The position numbers were made by a program, and so were the translations under genes. DNA of 18,400 bases from the NCBI GenBank assembly GCA_003978675.1, contig QNYP01000025.1, positions 1-18,400 on the forward strand, given 5' to 3'. This stretch comes from Hydrogenothermus sp. (GTDB lineage: Bacteria; Aquificota; Aquificia; Aquificales; Hydrogenothermaceae). Shown in pieces: positions 7,371 through 15,240 of the stretch; the stretch's first letter is position 1; every line of letters starts with the position of its first letter. Under the pieces are notes generated by a model that did not search any database, had not been told where the DNA came from, and saw only the letters and a list, made by a program, of their open reading frames with translations.

Positions 7371-8459
7371 TTGAAGAAAAAAGTCCTTATTGTAGATGAC
7401 TCTGCTCTTGTAAGAAGGTTTTTATCAAAAATAATAGAAAGTTTAAATTCTGAAATAGATACTGCAAAAAATGCAACAGAAGCTATAAAGAAGGCTCTAA
7501 GCAATAAGTATGACCTTATAACCCTTGATATGGAACTTCCAGATAAAAATGGCTTAGAAGTTATAAAAGAAGTTATGGAGAAAAAACCTACTCGGATTCT
7601 CGTAATTAGTGCCTACACAACAGAAGATTCTGATTTAACTTTACAAGCTTTAGAACTTGGAGCTTTAGGCTTTATTACAAAACCTACAACTTTTGGAGCA
7701 TCTATCCAGCAAATAGAAGAAGAAATAAAACAAAAAATTCAAGAAATTATAAATGTACCTAAGTTCAAAATACTAATAAACAGAGAAAAGGCAAAAAGGA
7801 ACAGGCAAAACTTTGAATCAATAGATAAAATACAAATAACTGATTATTCTGCTAACGAAGATATGAAATATATATTAATAGGTGCTTCTACTGGAGGTCC
7901 AAGACTAATAGAAAAAATCGCTAAGACTTTACCAGAAAATTATCCTTACCCTATATGTGTTGTCCAACATATGCCTCAAAACTTTACAAAAAAGTTTGCA
8001 GAAAGGCTAAACAGTATAAGTAAGTTAAATGTAGTAGAGGCAAATAATGGAGAAGAAATTATAAAAGGAAAAATGATTATTGGAAAAGGTGGTTGGCATT
8101 TACACTTTTCAAAAAGAAAGATAGATAAAGCTATAATTTGCAAATTAGCTCCTAACACTAAAAATAGATTTTTTGTTCCTTCTGTAGATGAAATGTTTTT
8201 TTCTGCTTTAGAAGTTATTGACCCGAAAAAATTAGTTGCTATACTTTTAACTGGGATAGGAGATGATGGAGCAGATGGAATGGTAGCCCTAAAGAAAGCA
8301 GGCGCTTATACTATAGCAGAATCTGAAGAAACAGCTGTAGTTTATGGAATGCCTAAAGAAGCTTATTTAAGGGGAGGAGCAACAAAAGTTTTACCTTTTC
8401 CAGAAATTCTTGAAGAAATTCTCAAACTGGGGGCTAAAAATGGGTTTCAAAAAATTTGA
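7371..8459 (+). CDS. cheB: Chemotaxis response regulator protein-glutamate methylesterase
   Basis: CheB removes methyl groups from (and deamidates) glutamine/glutamate sites on chemoreceptors when phosphorylated by CheA. The receiver domain spans 1-125: D9 and D10, phospho-acceptor D53 in TLDMELPD, S80 and K104. A linker of about 40 residues follows, then the methylesterase domain at 165-355 with the catalytic triad S173 (GASTGGP), H200 (VQHMPQNF) and D299 (GIGDDGADG). Length (362) is typical. The start is TTG 7371, giving MKKKVLIVDDS; AAGG lies upstream at modest distance, so translation may be weak. No cheA, cheW, cheR or receptor gene is in the window. The next gene begins inside its last codons. 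Confidence 0.93.
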   Translation: MKKKVLIVDDSALVRRFLSKIIESLNSEIDTAKNATEAIKKALSNKYDLITLDMELPDKNGLEVIKEVMEKKPTRILVISAYTTEDSDLTLQALELGALGFITKPTTFGASIQQIEEEIKQKIQEIINVPKFKILINREKAKRNRQNFESIDKIQITDYSANEDMKYILIGASTGGPRLIEKIAKTLPENYPYPICVVQHMPQNFTKKFAERLNSISKLNVVEANNGEEIIKGKMIIGKGGWHLHFSKRKIDKAIICKLAPNTKNRFFVPSVDEMFFSALEVIDPKKLVAILLTGIGDDGADGMVALKKAGAYTIAESEETAVVYGMPKEAYLRGGATKVLPFPEILEEILKLGAKNGFQKI

Positions 8460-9057
8460 GGAATATTTTCCCCCAAGATTTAAAGAATTTGATGAGGCAA
8501 GAAAATACATAGAAAACATTGATACTTCCAATGAACTTACTTATGAAGCAATAGATTATATGATTGCCCATAGAGAGTATTATTTTTTACTAAAAAATAT
8601 AATTCGCCAATTTGGAGATAATAATGAAGGAACAGAAAGTTTCTTTGAGTATTTATTTTCTAGAATGGATAAGTGCCCAGAAAGAGATGATGACTTCCAG
8701 TTATATAGGGAAATAATACTTTCTAAAAATCAAAAACTAAAAATAGCATTTATGCATTTTGTAAGAAAATGCAGTAAAGAATTTAAAGAATTTGCTAAAG
8801 AACTCTTAAAGGAAGATAACAAACATTTAAAACATTTTGGATTTTGTATTTTAGTATCTATTCCTGATGATGAAAAAACTAAAGAAATTTTGAAAAAATA
8901 TGTTTTAGAAAATAAAATTAATAAGTATGAACTTGAAGAATTTATTGAGTATATTTATTTTTACGGAAATAAAGAAGATAAAGAATGCTTGAAAAAATTA
9001 ATGGAAAAGTTTCCAGAATTTAAGGATAAAATTAGAGATGTGGAGGATAGTTTATAA
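8440..9057 (+). CDS. Helical hypothetical protein, possibly HEAT-like
   Basis: Not recognised. I place the start at ATG 8440 (MGFKKFEEYF), overlapping the cheB 3' end by 20 bases in another frame, with a G-rich CTGGGGGC upstream as a likely ribosome binding site. A TTG at 8410 would add ten residues with no good site. The 205 residues are strongly charged and predicted helical throughout by eye. Repeated helix pairs of 30-40 residues in the second half (KEFAKELLKEDNKHLKHFGF, then DEKTKEILKKYVLEN, then KEDKECLKKLMEKFPEF) resemble HEAT-type repeats. No signal peptide or membrane segment. Overlap with cheB suggests co-expression; a role with CheB is only a guess. Confidence 0.7.
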   Translation: MGFKKFEEYFPPRFKEFDEARKYIENIDTSNELTYEAIDYMIAHREYYFLLKNIIRQFGDNNEGTESFFEYLFSRMDKCPERDDDFQLYREIILSKNQKLKIAFMHFVRKCSKEFKEFAKELLKEDNKHLKHFGFCILVSIPDDEKTKEILKKYVLENKINKYELEEFIEYIYFYGNKEDKECLKKLMEKFPEFKDKIRDVEDSL

Positions 9058-9468
9058 TTGTCAATAAAAACTCCTTTTGTTGCAGTAGATGGAATTGTTA
9101 AACTTTTTGATGAAAATGAAAATTTTAAAGGAATAATTTTAATAGAAAGAAAAAACCCCCCTTATGGACTTGCAATACCTGGAGGTTTTGTAGACATAGG
9201 AGAAACCACAGAAGATGCTTTAAAAAGAGAAATGAAAGAAGAAATAAGTTTAGATGTAGAAATTACAGATTTACTTGGCGTTTATTCTGACCCAAATAGA
9301 GATCCAAGATTTCATACTATTTCTATAGTTTATATATGCAAAGCCTATGGGGTTCCTGTAGCAAATGATGATGCAAAAAAGGTTTTTGTATATAAATTAG
9401 AAGAAATTCCTTTTGATAAACTTGTTTTTGACCATAGTAAAATACTAAAAGATTTTATTTTAAGATAA
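9058..9468 (+). CDS. Nudix hydrolase
   Basis: Nudix enzymes hydrolyse nucleoside diphosphates linked to another moiety. The Nudix box is at 43-65: GFVDIGE, seven residues, then REMKEEISL. It matches G-x5-E-x7-R-E-U-x-E-E-x-G-U except that the last glycine is Ser64. The preceding IERKNPPYGLAIPGG is typical of the ADP-ribose pyrophosphatase / 8-oxo-dGTPase type; the substrate cannot be fixed from the sequence. The 136-residue length is normal for a single domain. The start is TTG 9058, directly after the preceding stop, with GGAGG at 9042-9046. A housecleaning role fits, and it directly precedes the DNA-processing block. Confidence 0.9.
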   Translation: MSIKTPFVAVDGIVKLFDENENFKGIILIERKNPPYGLAIPGGFVDIGETTEDALKREMKEEISLDVEITDLLGVYSDPNRDPRFHTISIVYICKAYGVPVANDDAKKVFVYKLEEIPFDKLVFDHSKILKDFILR

Positions 9469-9488
9469 ATAATAATATCAGGTTAATT

Positions 9489-10289
9489 ATGTGGGATTGG
9501 GAAACAATTGTAAGCAAGAGGGAGGAATACACAAAGAGCTTTAAAAATTTTCTAGTTTTTGATATTGAAACTGTAAAAGATACCTTAATGTTTGAAAAAA
9601 TCGCAAATGAAAAAGAAAGAAAAAAAGATGAAGAAGGGGAGTTTCTGGCAATTCCCTTTCACAAAGTTGTTTCAATAAGCTATATGATAATAAAAAATAG
9701 CTGTATTTTAGAATACAAATCTTATGTTTCCAAAAATGAAGAAGTTCTACTTCAAAAATTCTGGGAAAAATTTACAATTTCTCATGATTTTAAAACTCAA
9801 AATGGAAAAAAATTTATAAAAAATTTCCCAGTTCTAATTACAGTAAACGGAAAAGATTTTGATATGCCTGTAATAAAAGCAAGAACTTTAAAATATGTTT
9901 CTTCGCTAGATAACAATAGTCAAATAAAGAAGTTTATCAGTATATTCCTAGACAGATTTGATAAATGGGAAGATAAATATCCAAGATACACAAACAAATA
10001 TACCCCATTTCATATAGATATACCTATTGATATTTTTGGCAAAAAAATGTCTCTAAAAAATTTGTGTTATTTATGTTCTATTCCTGTAAAACAGGAAGGA
10101 GAAGGAGAAAAAGTAGATGATTATTTTACCAATAGAGATTTAAATAAAATTGCAAAATATTGTTCGGAAGATGTAAAAGCAACTGCAATGCTGTTCTCTT
10201 ATATAAATACACACTTTTTATTAAATGCATATCCATTTCCTGATTTAAAAACTTTAGAAGACCAAGAACCAGAAATTATAGAGGAATAA
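9489..10289 (+). CDS. PolB-like DEDDy 3'-5' exonuclease
   Basis: A predicted stand-alone 3'-5' exonuclease related to the proofreading domain of family B DNA polymerases (the DNA_pol_B_exo2 type). The three exonuclease motifs are in order: Exo I FDIET with D25 and E27; Exo II VNGKDFDMPVI with D125; Exo III YCSEDVKAT with Y224 and D228, the Y-x3-D form that defines the DEDDy class. The 266-residue length fits the family, and no polymerase domain is present. It likely trims single-stranded 3' ends. ATG 9489 has CAGG six bases upstream. It stops two bases before addB, which suggests translational coupling and a shared role in processing DNA ends. Confidence 0.85.
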   Translation: MWDWETIVSKREEYTKSFKNFLVFDIETVKDTLMFEKIANEKERKKDEEGEFLAIPFHKVVSISYMIIKNSCILEYKSYVSKNEEVLLQKFWEKFTISHDFKTQNGKKFIKNFPVLITVNGKDFDMPVIKARTLKYVSSLDNNSQIKKFISIFLDRFDKWEDKYPRYTNKYTPFHIDIPIDIFGKKMSLKNLCYLCSIPVKQEGEGEKVDDYFTNRDLNKIAKYCSEDVKATAMLFSYINTHFLLNAYPFPDLKTLEDQEPEIIEE

Positions 10290-10291
10290 AG

Positions 10292-12961
10292 TTGTTATTT
10301 TGTGGAAGTTATTCTTATCTCAAAGAAAAATTAAAAAAGCAAATCCAAAATATAGAAAAGGGGGAAAAGTTAACATTCATAGTTCACACAAACCAGATGA
10401 AAACTTATCTTAAGGAATATCTAGCAAAAGAACTTGGTATTTTAGTAAATGCAAGATTTTATACACTAATAGACATTTCAAAACAGCTTACAGACATAGA
10501 GCCTTTACAGGATTTTGATAAAGAGTTAATTTTGAAAAAATTCCTCTATGAAAAAGGTTTAAAACTAGACAGTTTACCAGAAGAATTTAATCTTTTACTA
10601 CAGCAACTAAAAGAATTCGAGATAAATCCAAACAATATAAAATCCGATTTTGTAAAGGAAATTATTAAATCTTACGAAGATTTCAAAGGAAAAAATTACT
10701 TTGACAGAGAGGATGTTCACAAATTAGCTATAGAAAACATTAAAAACTACTCAGATAAGCTATTAGGTAATTTATTTATCTTTGGTATTAAATCTGTTCC
10801 TAAGCTTCATAGAAGGCTTTTTTTAAGTTTAAAAAATTTATCTAAAAATACTTTTGTTTTTTTACCATTTATATCTGATAGCGGATATTATCAAAATTAT
10901 TTGCACTTTTTAGAAGTTAAAGAATTTCTTAAAGATTTAGCAGGTTCTATAGAAGAAGAAAAAGCAAAGGATAGTAATTTAAAATTTGCTAAGTATATTT
11001 ATAAATTTGATTATAATTTTTCAAAATTTAAAAATGACAACATTCACATAATAAAAGCAGATACAGAATATCAGGAATTAGAATATATAGCAGAAGAAAT
11101 AATAAAGCTCATTAAAGAAGGAGTAAACTTTTATCAAATAGGAATAATTGTTCCACAGATTGAAAGTTATTTACCGTTTATAAAGGAAATATTCAAAAAA
11201 TATAAAATCCCATATTACCTAGTAGAAGAAAACAAATATATTGATGAGCCAATTTTTAGGAAATTATTTGCAATTTTTGAAATAAAACAGAAAAATTTTT
11301 CAAAAGAGGCAGTATTAAACATTTTATCAGATAAGTTGTTAAATATAAAAAACTTACAGAGTTTAGAAGAAAAAATTCTCTTATCTCCAGTTATTGAAGG
11401 ATTTGAAGATTTTCAAAAGTTTATTTTTATAAATAATGAGTTTGAGGACTTAGAAAGGCTTTTGAGTATTTTAAATGATTTACCACAAAAAGAAAAAATA
11501 GAAACTTTTATTGAAGAATTTGAAAAAATAAACAAAAAATTCATTAAAGATGAAAAATCCAGAAACTTCCTAGAAAATGTATTTGATGGTTTAAAAAATA
11601 CACCTCTTTACCAGCAATTATTTGATGAAGCTGAGTATGAAGATTTTGTATCTATTATTAAGAAGTTTTTTAACGAAGAAAATAAAGAACATAAAATAAA
11701 AGCAAACACAATAAACATAGTTTCTCCTATATCAGCTGAAGCAAACAATTTTGATTATTTATTTTTTGTGAATATAAATTCAGGAGATTTTCCATCAACA
11801 TTAAGGGAAGAAATCTTAGCAACTACTTCACAGCTCAATGGTTTAGATTATCCTTATCACCTTTTAATGCAACAGATTTTAAATTTTTGTAATATCCTAG
11901 ATAAAAATAAAAAAATTTATCTTTCATATATCACAAATAGTATTACATCAGGGCAAAAAGCAACATCTATACTTATTGAGGAAACAAAAAGAATTTTAGA
12001 TATAGAAGAAAAAGTTGCAAAACCATCTTACAATTTAACATTAAAGGATTTTCGCATAAAATATGCAAGCCTAATAAAAGAGTTGGATAAAAATCTAAAA
12101 AATAAATGGTATTACTATAAGCAATTAGAAAATCCAGATATTAAACATTTTAAATTTAACGAGGTAAAAGTTAGCTTTCCAGTATCCCCAACAAAATTTA
12201 CTACTTATGCATATTGTCCTTATAAATTTTTTTTAGAAAATATTATTGGTATTCGAGAAGTTGAAGAACCAGATAGAACAAAAATTTCACCAATAGAAAA
12301 GGGAATATTAGTTCATAAAATATTAGAAGATTTTTACAAAAATTTAGATCTAGAAAACCTACAAGAGTACTTAAATAAAAAAATCCCGAAAATAAAAGAA
12401 AAATACTTTGCAAAAATAAATGATTTACTCAAACCAATTATTCCATCTAAACAACCATTTGAATTAGAAAAAGCAACTACACTTTATAATCGTTTAATCA
12501 AGTTTTTAAAAGAAGATACACAAAGATTGAAAAATCAACAAAAAGAAGTTCCAAAGCAATTATTAGAAAAAGAATTTCAAGATGAACACTTCAGGGGAAA
12601 AATAGATAGAGTAGATAAAGACAAAGCTGGAAATTACTACATTTACGACTATAAAACAGGAGAAAGTTCTGTAAAGAACTTAGAAGAAGAAGTAAAAAGT
12701 AAATATGTTCAGCTAGTAATTTATAAGAACTTTTTAGAAAGCCAAGAGAAACAAGTTAAGGAAATAGGTATTTTTGCAGTAAATGATAAATATGGAAATT
12801 TTGTTTATTCGATAAATGATGAAGAAACTTTTAAAGATTTACAAAATCATCTAAATGCTTTATTAGATTTACTAAAAAACAAATGGTTTTATCCTAAGGA
12901 AAACGAAACCTGCAGTTATTGCCAGTTTGGAGATTTTTGCGTAAGGGAAAAATTTAGTTAA
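10292..12961 (+). CDS. addB: AddB-like helicase-nuclease subunit with FeS nuclease domain
   Basis: AddB pairs with AddA to resect double-strand breaks for recombination and to degrade foreign DNA; it supplies the nuclease for one strand. The C-terminal domain has the RecB-type PD-(D/E)xK core: H675 (GILVHKILEDF), D772 (RGKIDRVD), D786 and K788 (YDYKTG). Cys642 (YCPYKFF) together with Cys874, Cys877 and Cys883 form the C...C-x2-C-x5-C 4Fe-4S cluster typical of AddB. The N-terminal two thirds match an inactive UvrD-like helicase core (VSPISAEANNFDYLFFVN), but the N-terminus reads MLFCGSYSYLKEKL with no Walker A lysine motif, so it should not hydrolyse ATP. The 889 residues make it shorter than Bacillus AddB. 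The start is TTG 10292 with GAGG seven bases upstream. Confidence 0.85.
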   Translation: MLFCGSYSYLKEKLKKQIQNIEKGEKLTFIVHTNQMKTYLKEYLAKELGILVNARFYTLIDISKQLTDIEPLQDFDKELILKKFLYEKGLKLDSLPEEFNLLLQQLKEFEINPNNIKSDFVKEIIKSYEDFKGKNYFDREDVHKLAIENIKNYSDKLLGNLFIFGIKSVPKLHRRLFLSLKNLSKNTFVFLPFISDSGYYQNYLHFLEVKEFLKDLAGSIEEEKAKDSNLKFAKYIYKFDYNFSKFKNDNIHIIKADTEYQELEYIAEEIIKLIKEGVNFYQIGIIVPQIESYLPFIKEIFKKYKIPYYLVEENKYIDEPIFRKLFAIFEIKQKNFSKEAVLNILSDKLLNIKNLQSLEEKILLSPVIEGFEDFQKFIFINNEFEDLERLLSILNDLPQKEKIETFIEEFEKINKKFIKDEKSRNFLENVFDGLKNTPLYQQLFDEAEYEDFVSIIKKFFNEENKEHKIKANTINIVSPISAEANNFDYLFFVNINSGDFPSTLREEILATTSQLNGLDYPYHLLMQQILNFCNILDKNKKIYLSYITNSITSGQKATSILIEETKRILDIEEKVAKPSYNLTLKDFRIKYASLIKELDKNLKNKWYYYKQLENPDIKHFKFNEVKVSFPVSPTKFTTYAYCPYKFFLENIIGIREVEEPDRTKISPIEKGILVHKILEDFYKNLDLENLQEYLNKKIPKIKEKYFAKINDLLKPIIPSKQPFELEKATTLYNRLIKFLKEDTQRLKNQQKEVPKQLLEKEFQDEHFRGKIDRVDKDKAGNYYIYDYKTGESSVKNLEEEVKSKYVQLVIYKNFLESQEKQVKEIGIFAVNDKYGNFVYSINDEETFKDLQNHLNALLDLLKNKWFYPKENETCSYCQFGDFCVREKFS

Positions 12962-12981
12962 AATATATATCATGATTATAC

Positions 12982-13001
12982 ATAAATCTATGGTGATTTA
13001 T
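12982..13001 (+). promoter_or_regulatory. Small hairpin or operator over the ribosome binding site of the restriction endonuclease gene
   Basis: ATAAATC (12982-12988) and GATTTAT (12995-13001) are exact inverted repeats around the 6-base loop TATGGT. The loop and the start of the right arm hold GGTGA, the only plausible Shine-Dalgarno site for ATG 13004. In RNA this could mask that site; as DNA it could be an operator. An 8-base palindrome ATCATGAT lies just upstream (12969-12976). AT-rich DNA yields such repeats by chance, so this is tentative. Confidence 0.35.
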
Positions 13002-13003
13002 TT

Positions 13004-13909
13004 ATGTTAAAGGATGGAATTTTTTATTTTGAATACTCTTTAAAAAATCTTGATGATTTTCCAGATTCTTACTATACAAATGATGTAATAATCGTTGACC
13101 CTAAAAAAAGCAAAAAATTTTTAGAAAAAGTTAACAACTTAAGGGAACTAATTACTACCTATTGTTGCTTAAAAAATAATAATATAAACAATGGAATTGA
13201 CGAAATTATATCAAAAATAGAAGAAATACTTGTAAGTGTTAAAAATATAAACTACACAGAATTTGTTGCATATTGGAAAAGTCTAGATGTCCAATATGGA
13301 ACATTTTTAGAGCTTTCTAATAAAAACAATTTATTAAAAATTCTGCTTGATAAATTTTGCGAACGAAGAAGAAGTTTATATGAAAAATTTGGATACACTA
13401 ATGTTTCAATACAAGCTCTTTATGATAGTGGAAGTTCTCGTAGTAAAGGCTCTAAATTTAAATCTAAAATTTTGGACATAGTAAGAAATATATTAAATAC
13501 AAAAGTTATTTTTATAGGAAAAAACAACTGGAAGGAAATTAAAAAAGAACTAAACATAAAATATGATTTTGGAAGAAATCATCAGAATAAAATACCAGAT
13601 TTTTATATCGTCTACAACAACCATCATATAGTAGGAGAAGCTAAACATATACATAACAAAGGTGGAGCTCAAGATAAACAAGTTGGAGAACTTATAGATT
13701 TCATAAAACAAAAAGAAAAATATAAAAACGTTCATTATCTTTCATTTATTGATGGGCTTTATTTACATCACTTTGTGCATAAAAACTTATCAGAAAAAAT
13801 AAAGAGACAAAAAAAAGATATAGAAGAAGTTTTAAAAATTAATCCTAACAATTTTTTTGTAAATACAAAAGGATTTATAAAACTTCTAGAAGATTTGAAA
13901 AATGCTTAA
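13004..13909 (+). CDS. Type II restriction endonuclease (PD-(D/E)xK)
   Basis: A 301-residue protein whose second half carries a complete PD-(D/E)xK nuclease signature: P198-D199 in IPDFYIVYN, then E212-A213-K214 in VGEAKHIH, with a hydrophobic strand between. Just after comes GGAQDKQVGELIDFI, the helix with a conserved glutamine usual in such nucleases. The N-terminal half is helical and unrecognised and may hold specificity or dimer contacts. I cannot name the enzyme family or target. The identification rests on this motif plus direct coupling to a DNA methyltransferase: the next gene starts 8 bases before this one ends. It begins 42 bases after addB. ATG 13004 has GGTGA seven bases upstream. 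Confidence 0.8.
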   Translation: MLKDGIFYFEYSLKNLDDFPDSYYTNDVIIVDPKKSKKFLEKVNNLRELITTYCCLKNNNINNGIDEIISKIEEILVSVKNINYTEFVAYWKSLDVQYGTFLELSNKNNLLKILLDKFCERRRSLYEKFGYTNVSIQALYDSGSSRSKGSKFKSKILDIVRNILNTKVIFIGKNNWKEIKKELNIKYDFGRNHQNKIPDFYIVYNNHHIVGEAKHIHNKGGAQDKQVGELIDFIKQKEKYKNVHYLSFIDGLYLHHFVHKNLSEKIKRQKKDIEEVLKINPNNFFVNTKGFIKLLEDLKNA

Positions 13910-15227
13910 AACATTAAAAGAAAATAAAAGATATTATGGAGAACATCTAACACCTGTTGATGTTTGCTACAGATTTATACTACCTGAAATAAAAAAAGAA
14001 CTTTACAATTATATATGGATAGATTTATATGCAGGAAAAGGAAACCTAATATTCCCTATTTTGGAAATAATACCTACCAATGAGAGAATAGATTTTTTTG
14101 AAAAACATATAAAGCTTTTTGATATTCAAGAAGAAATGGTTAATTATATGATAGAAAGAGCTACAAAAGAATTTAATATACCCATAAAATTAGCAAAGCA
14201 AAATATAAAGAAAAGGGACAACTTAAAAGATTTTCCTGAGGAATTACTAAAAGAAAATTTACCAGTATTTCATATAACAAATCCTCCTTATTTATATATT
14301 GGATACATCAAAAAACATAAGCATAAAGATGGCTATAAAAAATATCTCGAATATTTTCAAGGAGAGAAAAAGAAATTACAAGATTTATATCAGATAGCTC
14401 TATTTAATGACTTAAAGGCAAATCTAAAAAAAATGATATATATTATTCCTACAAATTTTATATATGGGAAATCAGGGTCAAATGAGATACGAAAAAGGTT
14501 TTTACCTTACTATTTGATAAGAAAAGCTTATCTCATAGAAGATAAAGTATTTGAAAGCACAGGAATAAATATTGGAATCTTTTTTTTTGAAAAAAAAGAT
14601 AAACCTTCATATGAGCCTATAAAATTTAAAGCACTTAAAATATCTAAAAATGGAATAAGACAAAAGAACATAGTTCTAAAAAAAGATTATAACTATATGG
14701 CAGGAAATGAATTTGAAGAATATATAAAAGAAAACAAAAATAACTGTTTAAACATTTCTTTTTATTTAATGAAAGATGAAGTTTTAAGGAACAAAGGAAA
14801 TAATAAAGTAGTTTTATTAAATGCAAATAAATACAATAAATCAAAAGGAGAATATGAAAAAGAAATATACTTTGTAAACGATTATCTTTATAAAAAGATA
14901 AAATCTAATATCCTCTGGATTAGAACTATAGATACAGGAAGTAGAGAAGGTAGAGCAGGATTATATCTAATAGAAGAACTTGGGGTTGATGGAATTTTAA
15001 CAGAAAAGCCTTACAGAACACATCCTATACAAGTTTTCTTTGAACCTGAAATTTCCGTAGAAAAGCAACTTAAAATTAAGGAAGAATTTAACAAAACTCT
15101 AGAGTACCTAAGGCAATTAACAGATAGTGAATTTATGACAACATATAAATATTCTAATAGTGAATATATACGAAAATATTTAGGACTGGTGCAAGCGAAG
15201 AAATTGATATCAACAATAAAAGTCTAA
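13902..15227 (+). CDS. Adenine-specific DNA methyltransferase (N6, type II modification)
   Basis: It protects host sites from the adjacent endonuclease by methylating adenine N6 with S-adenosylmethionine. Motif X-like YYGEHLTPVDVC at 12-23 precedes SAM-binding motif I DLYAGKGNL at 41-49. Motif IV is NPPY at 127-130, the adenine-N6 form. The C-terminal half (about 250-440) would contain target recognition; the stretch TGSREGRAGLYLIEE is unusual but I cannot assign it. The order X, I, IV then recognition region fits the gamma class. At 441 residues it is normal for a type II enzyme. ATG 13902 lies inside the endonuclease gene (8-base overlap), so the pair is translated together with the toxic partner first. 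addA follows 13 bases later. Confidence 0.87.
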   Translation: MLKTLKENKRYYGEHLTPVDVCYRFILPEIKKELYNYIWIDLYAGKGNLIFPILEIIPTNERIDFFEKHIKLFDIQEEMVNYMIERATKEFNIPIKLAKQNIKKRDNLKDFPEELLKENLPVFHITNPPYLYIGYIKKHKHKDGYKKYLEYFQGEKKKLQDLYQIALFNDLKANLKKMIYIIPTNFIYGKSGSNEIRKRFLPYYLIRKAYLIEDKVFESTGINIGIFFFEKKDKPSYEPIKFKALKISKNGIRQKNIVLKKDYNYMAGNEFEEYIKENKNNCLNISFYLMKDEVLRNKGNNKVVLLNANKYNKSKGEYEKEIYFVNDYLYKKIKSNILWIRTIDTGSREGRAGLYLIEELGVDGILTEKPYRTHPIQVFFEPEISVEKQLKIKEEFNKTLEYLRQLTDSEFMTTYKYSNSEYIRKYLGLVQAKKLISTIKV

Positions 15228-15240
15228 GAGGAATTTGTAC

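Noticed and set aside
8410..8439. TTG at 8410 as start of the HEAT-like gene
   Set aside because: No ribosome binding site, and it lengthens the overlap with cheB; ATG 8440 is better placed.
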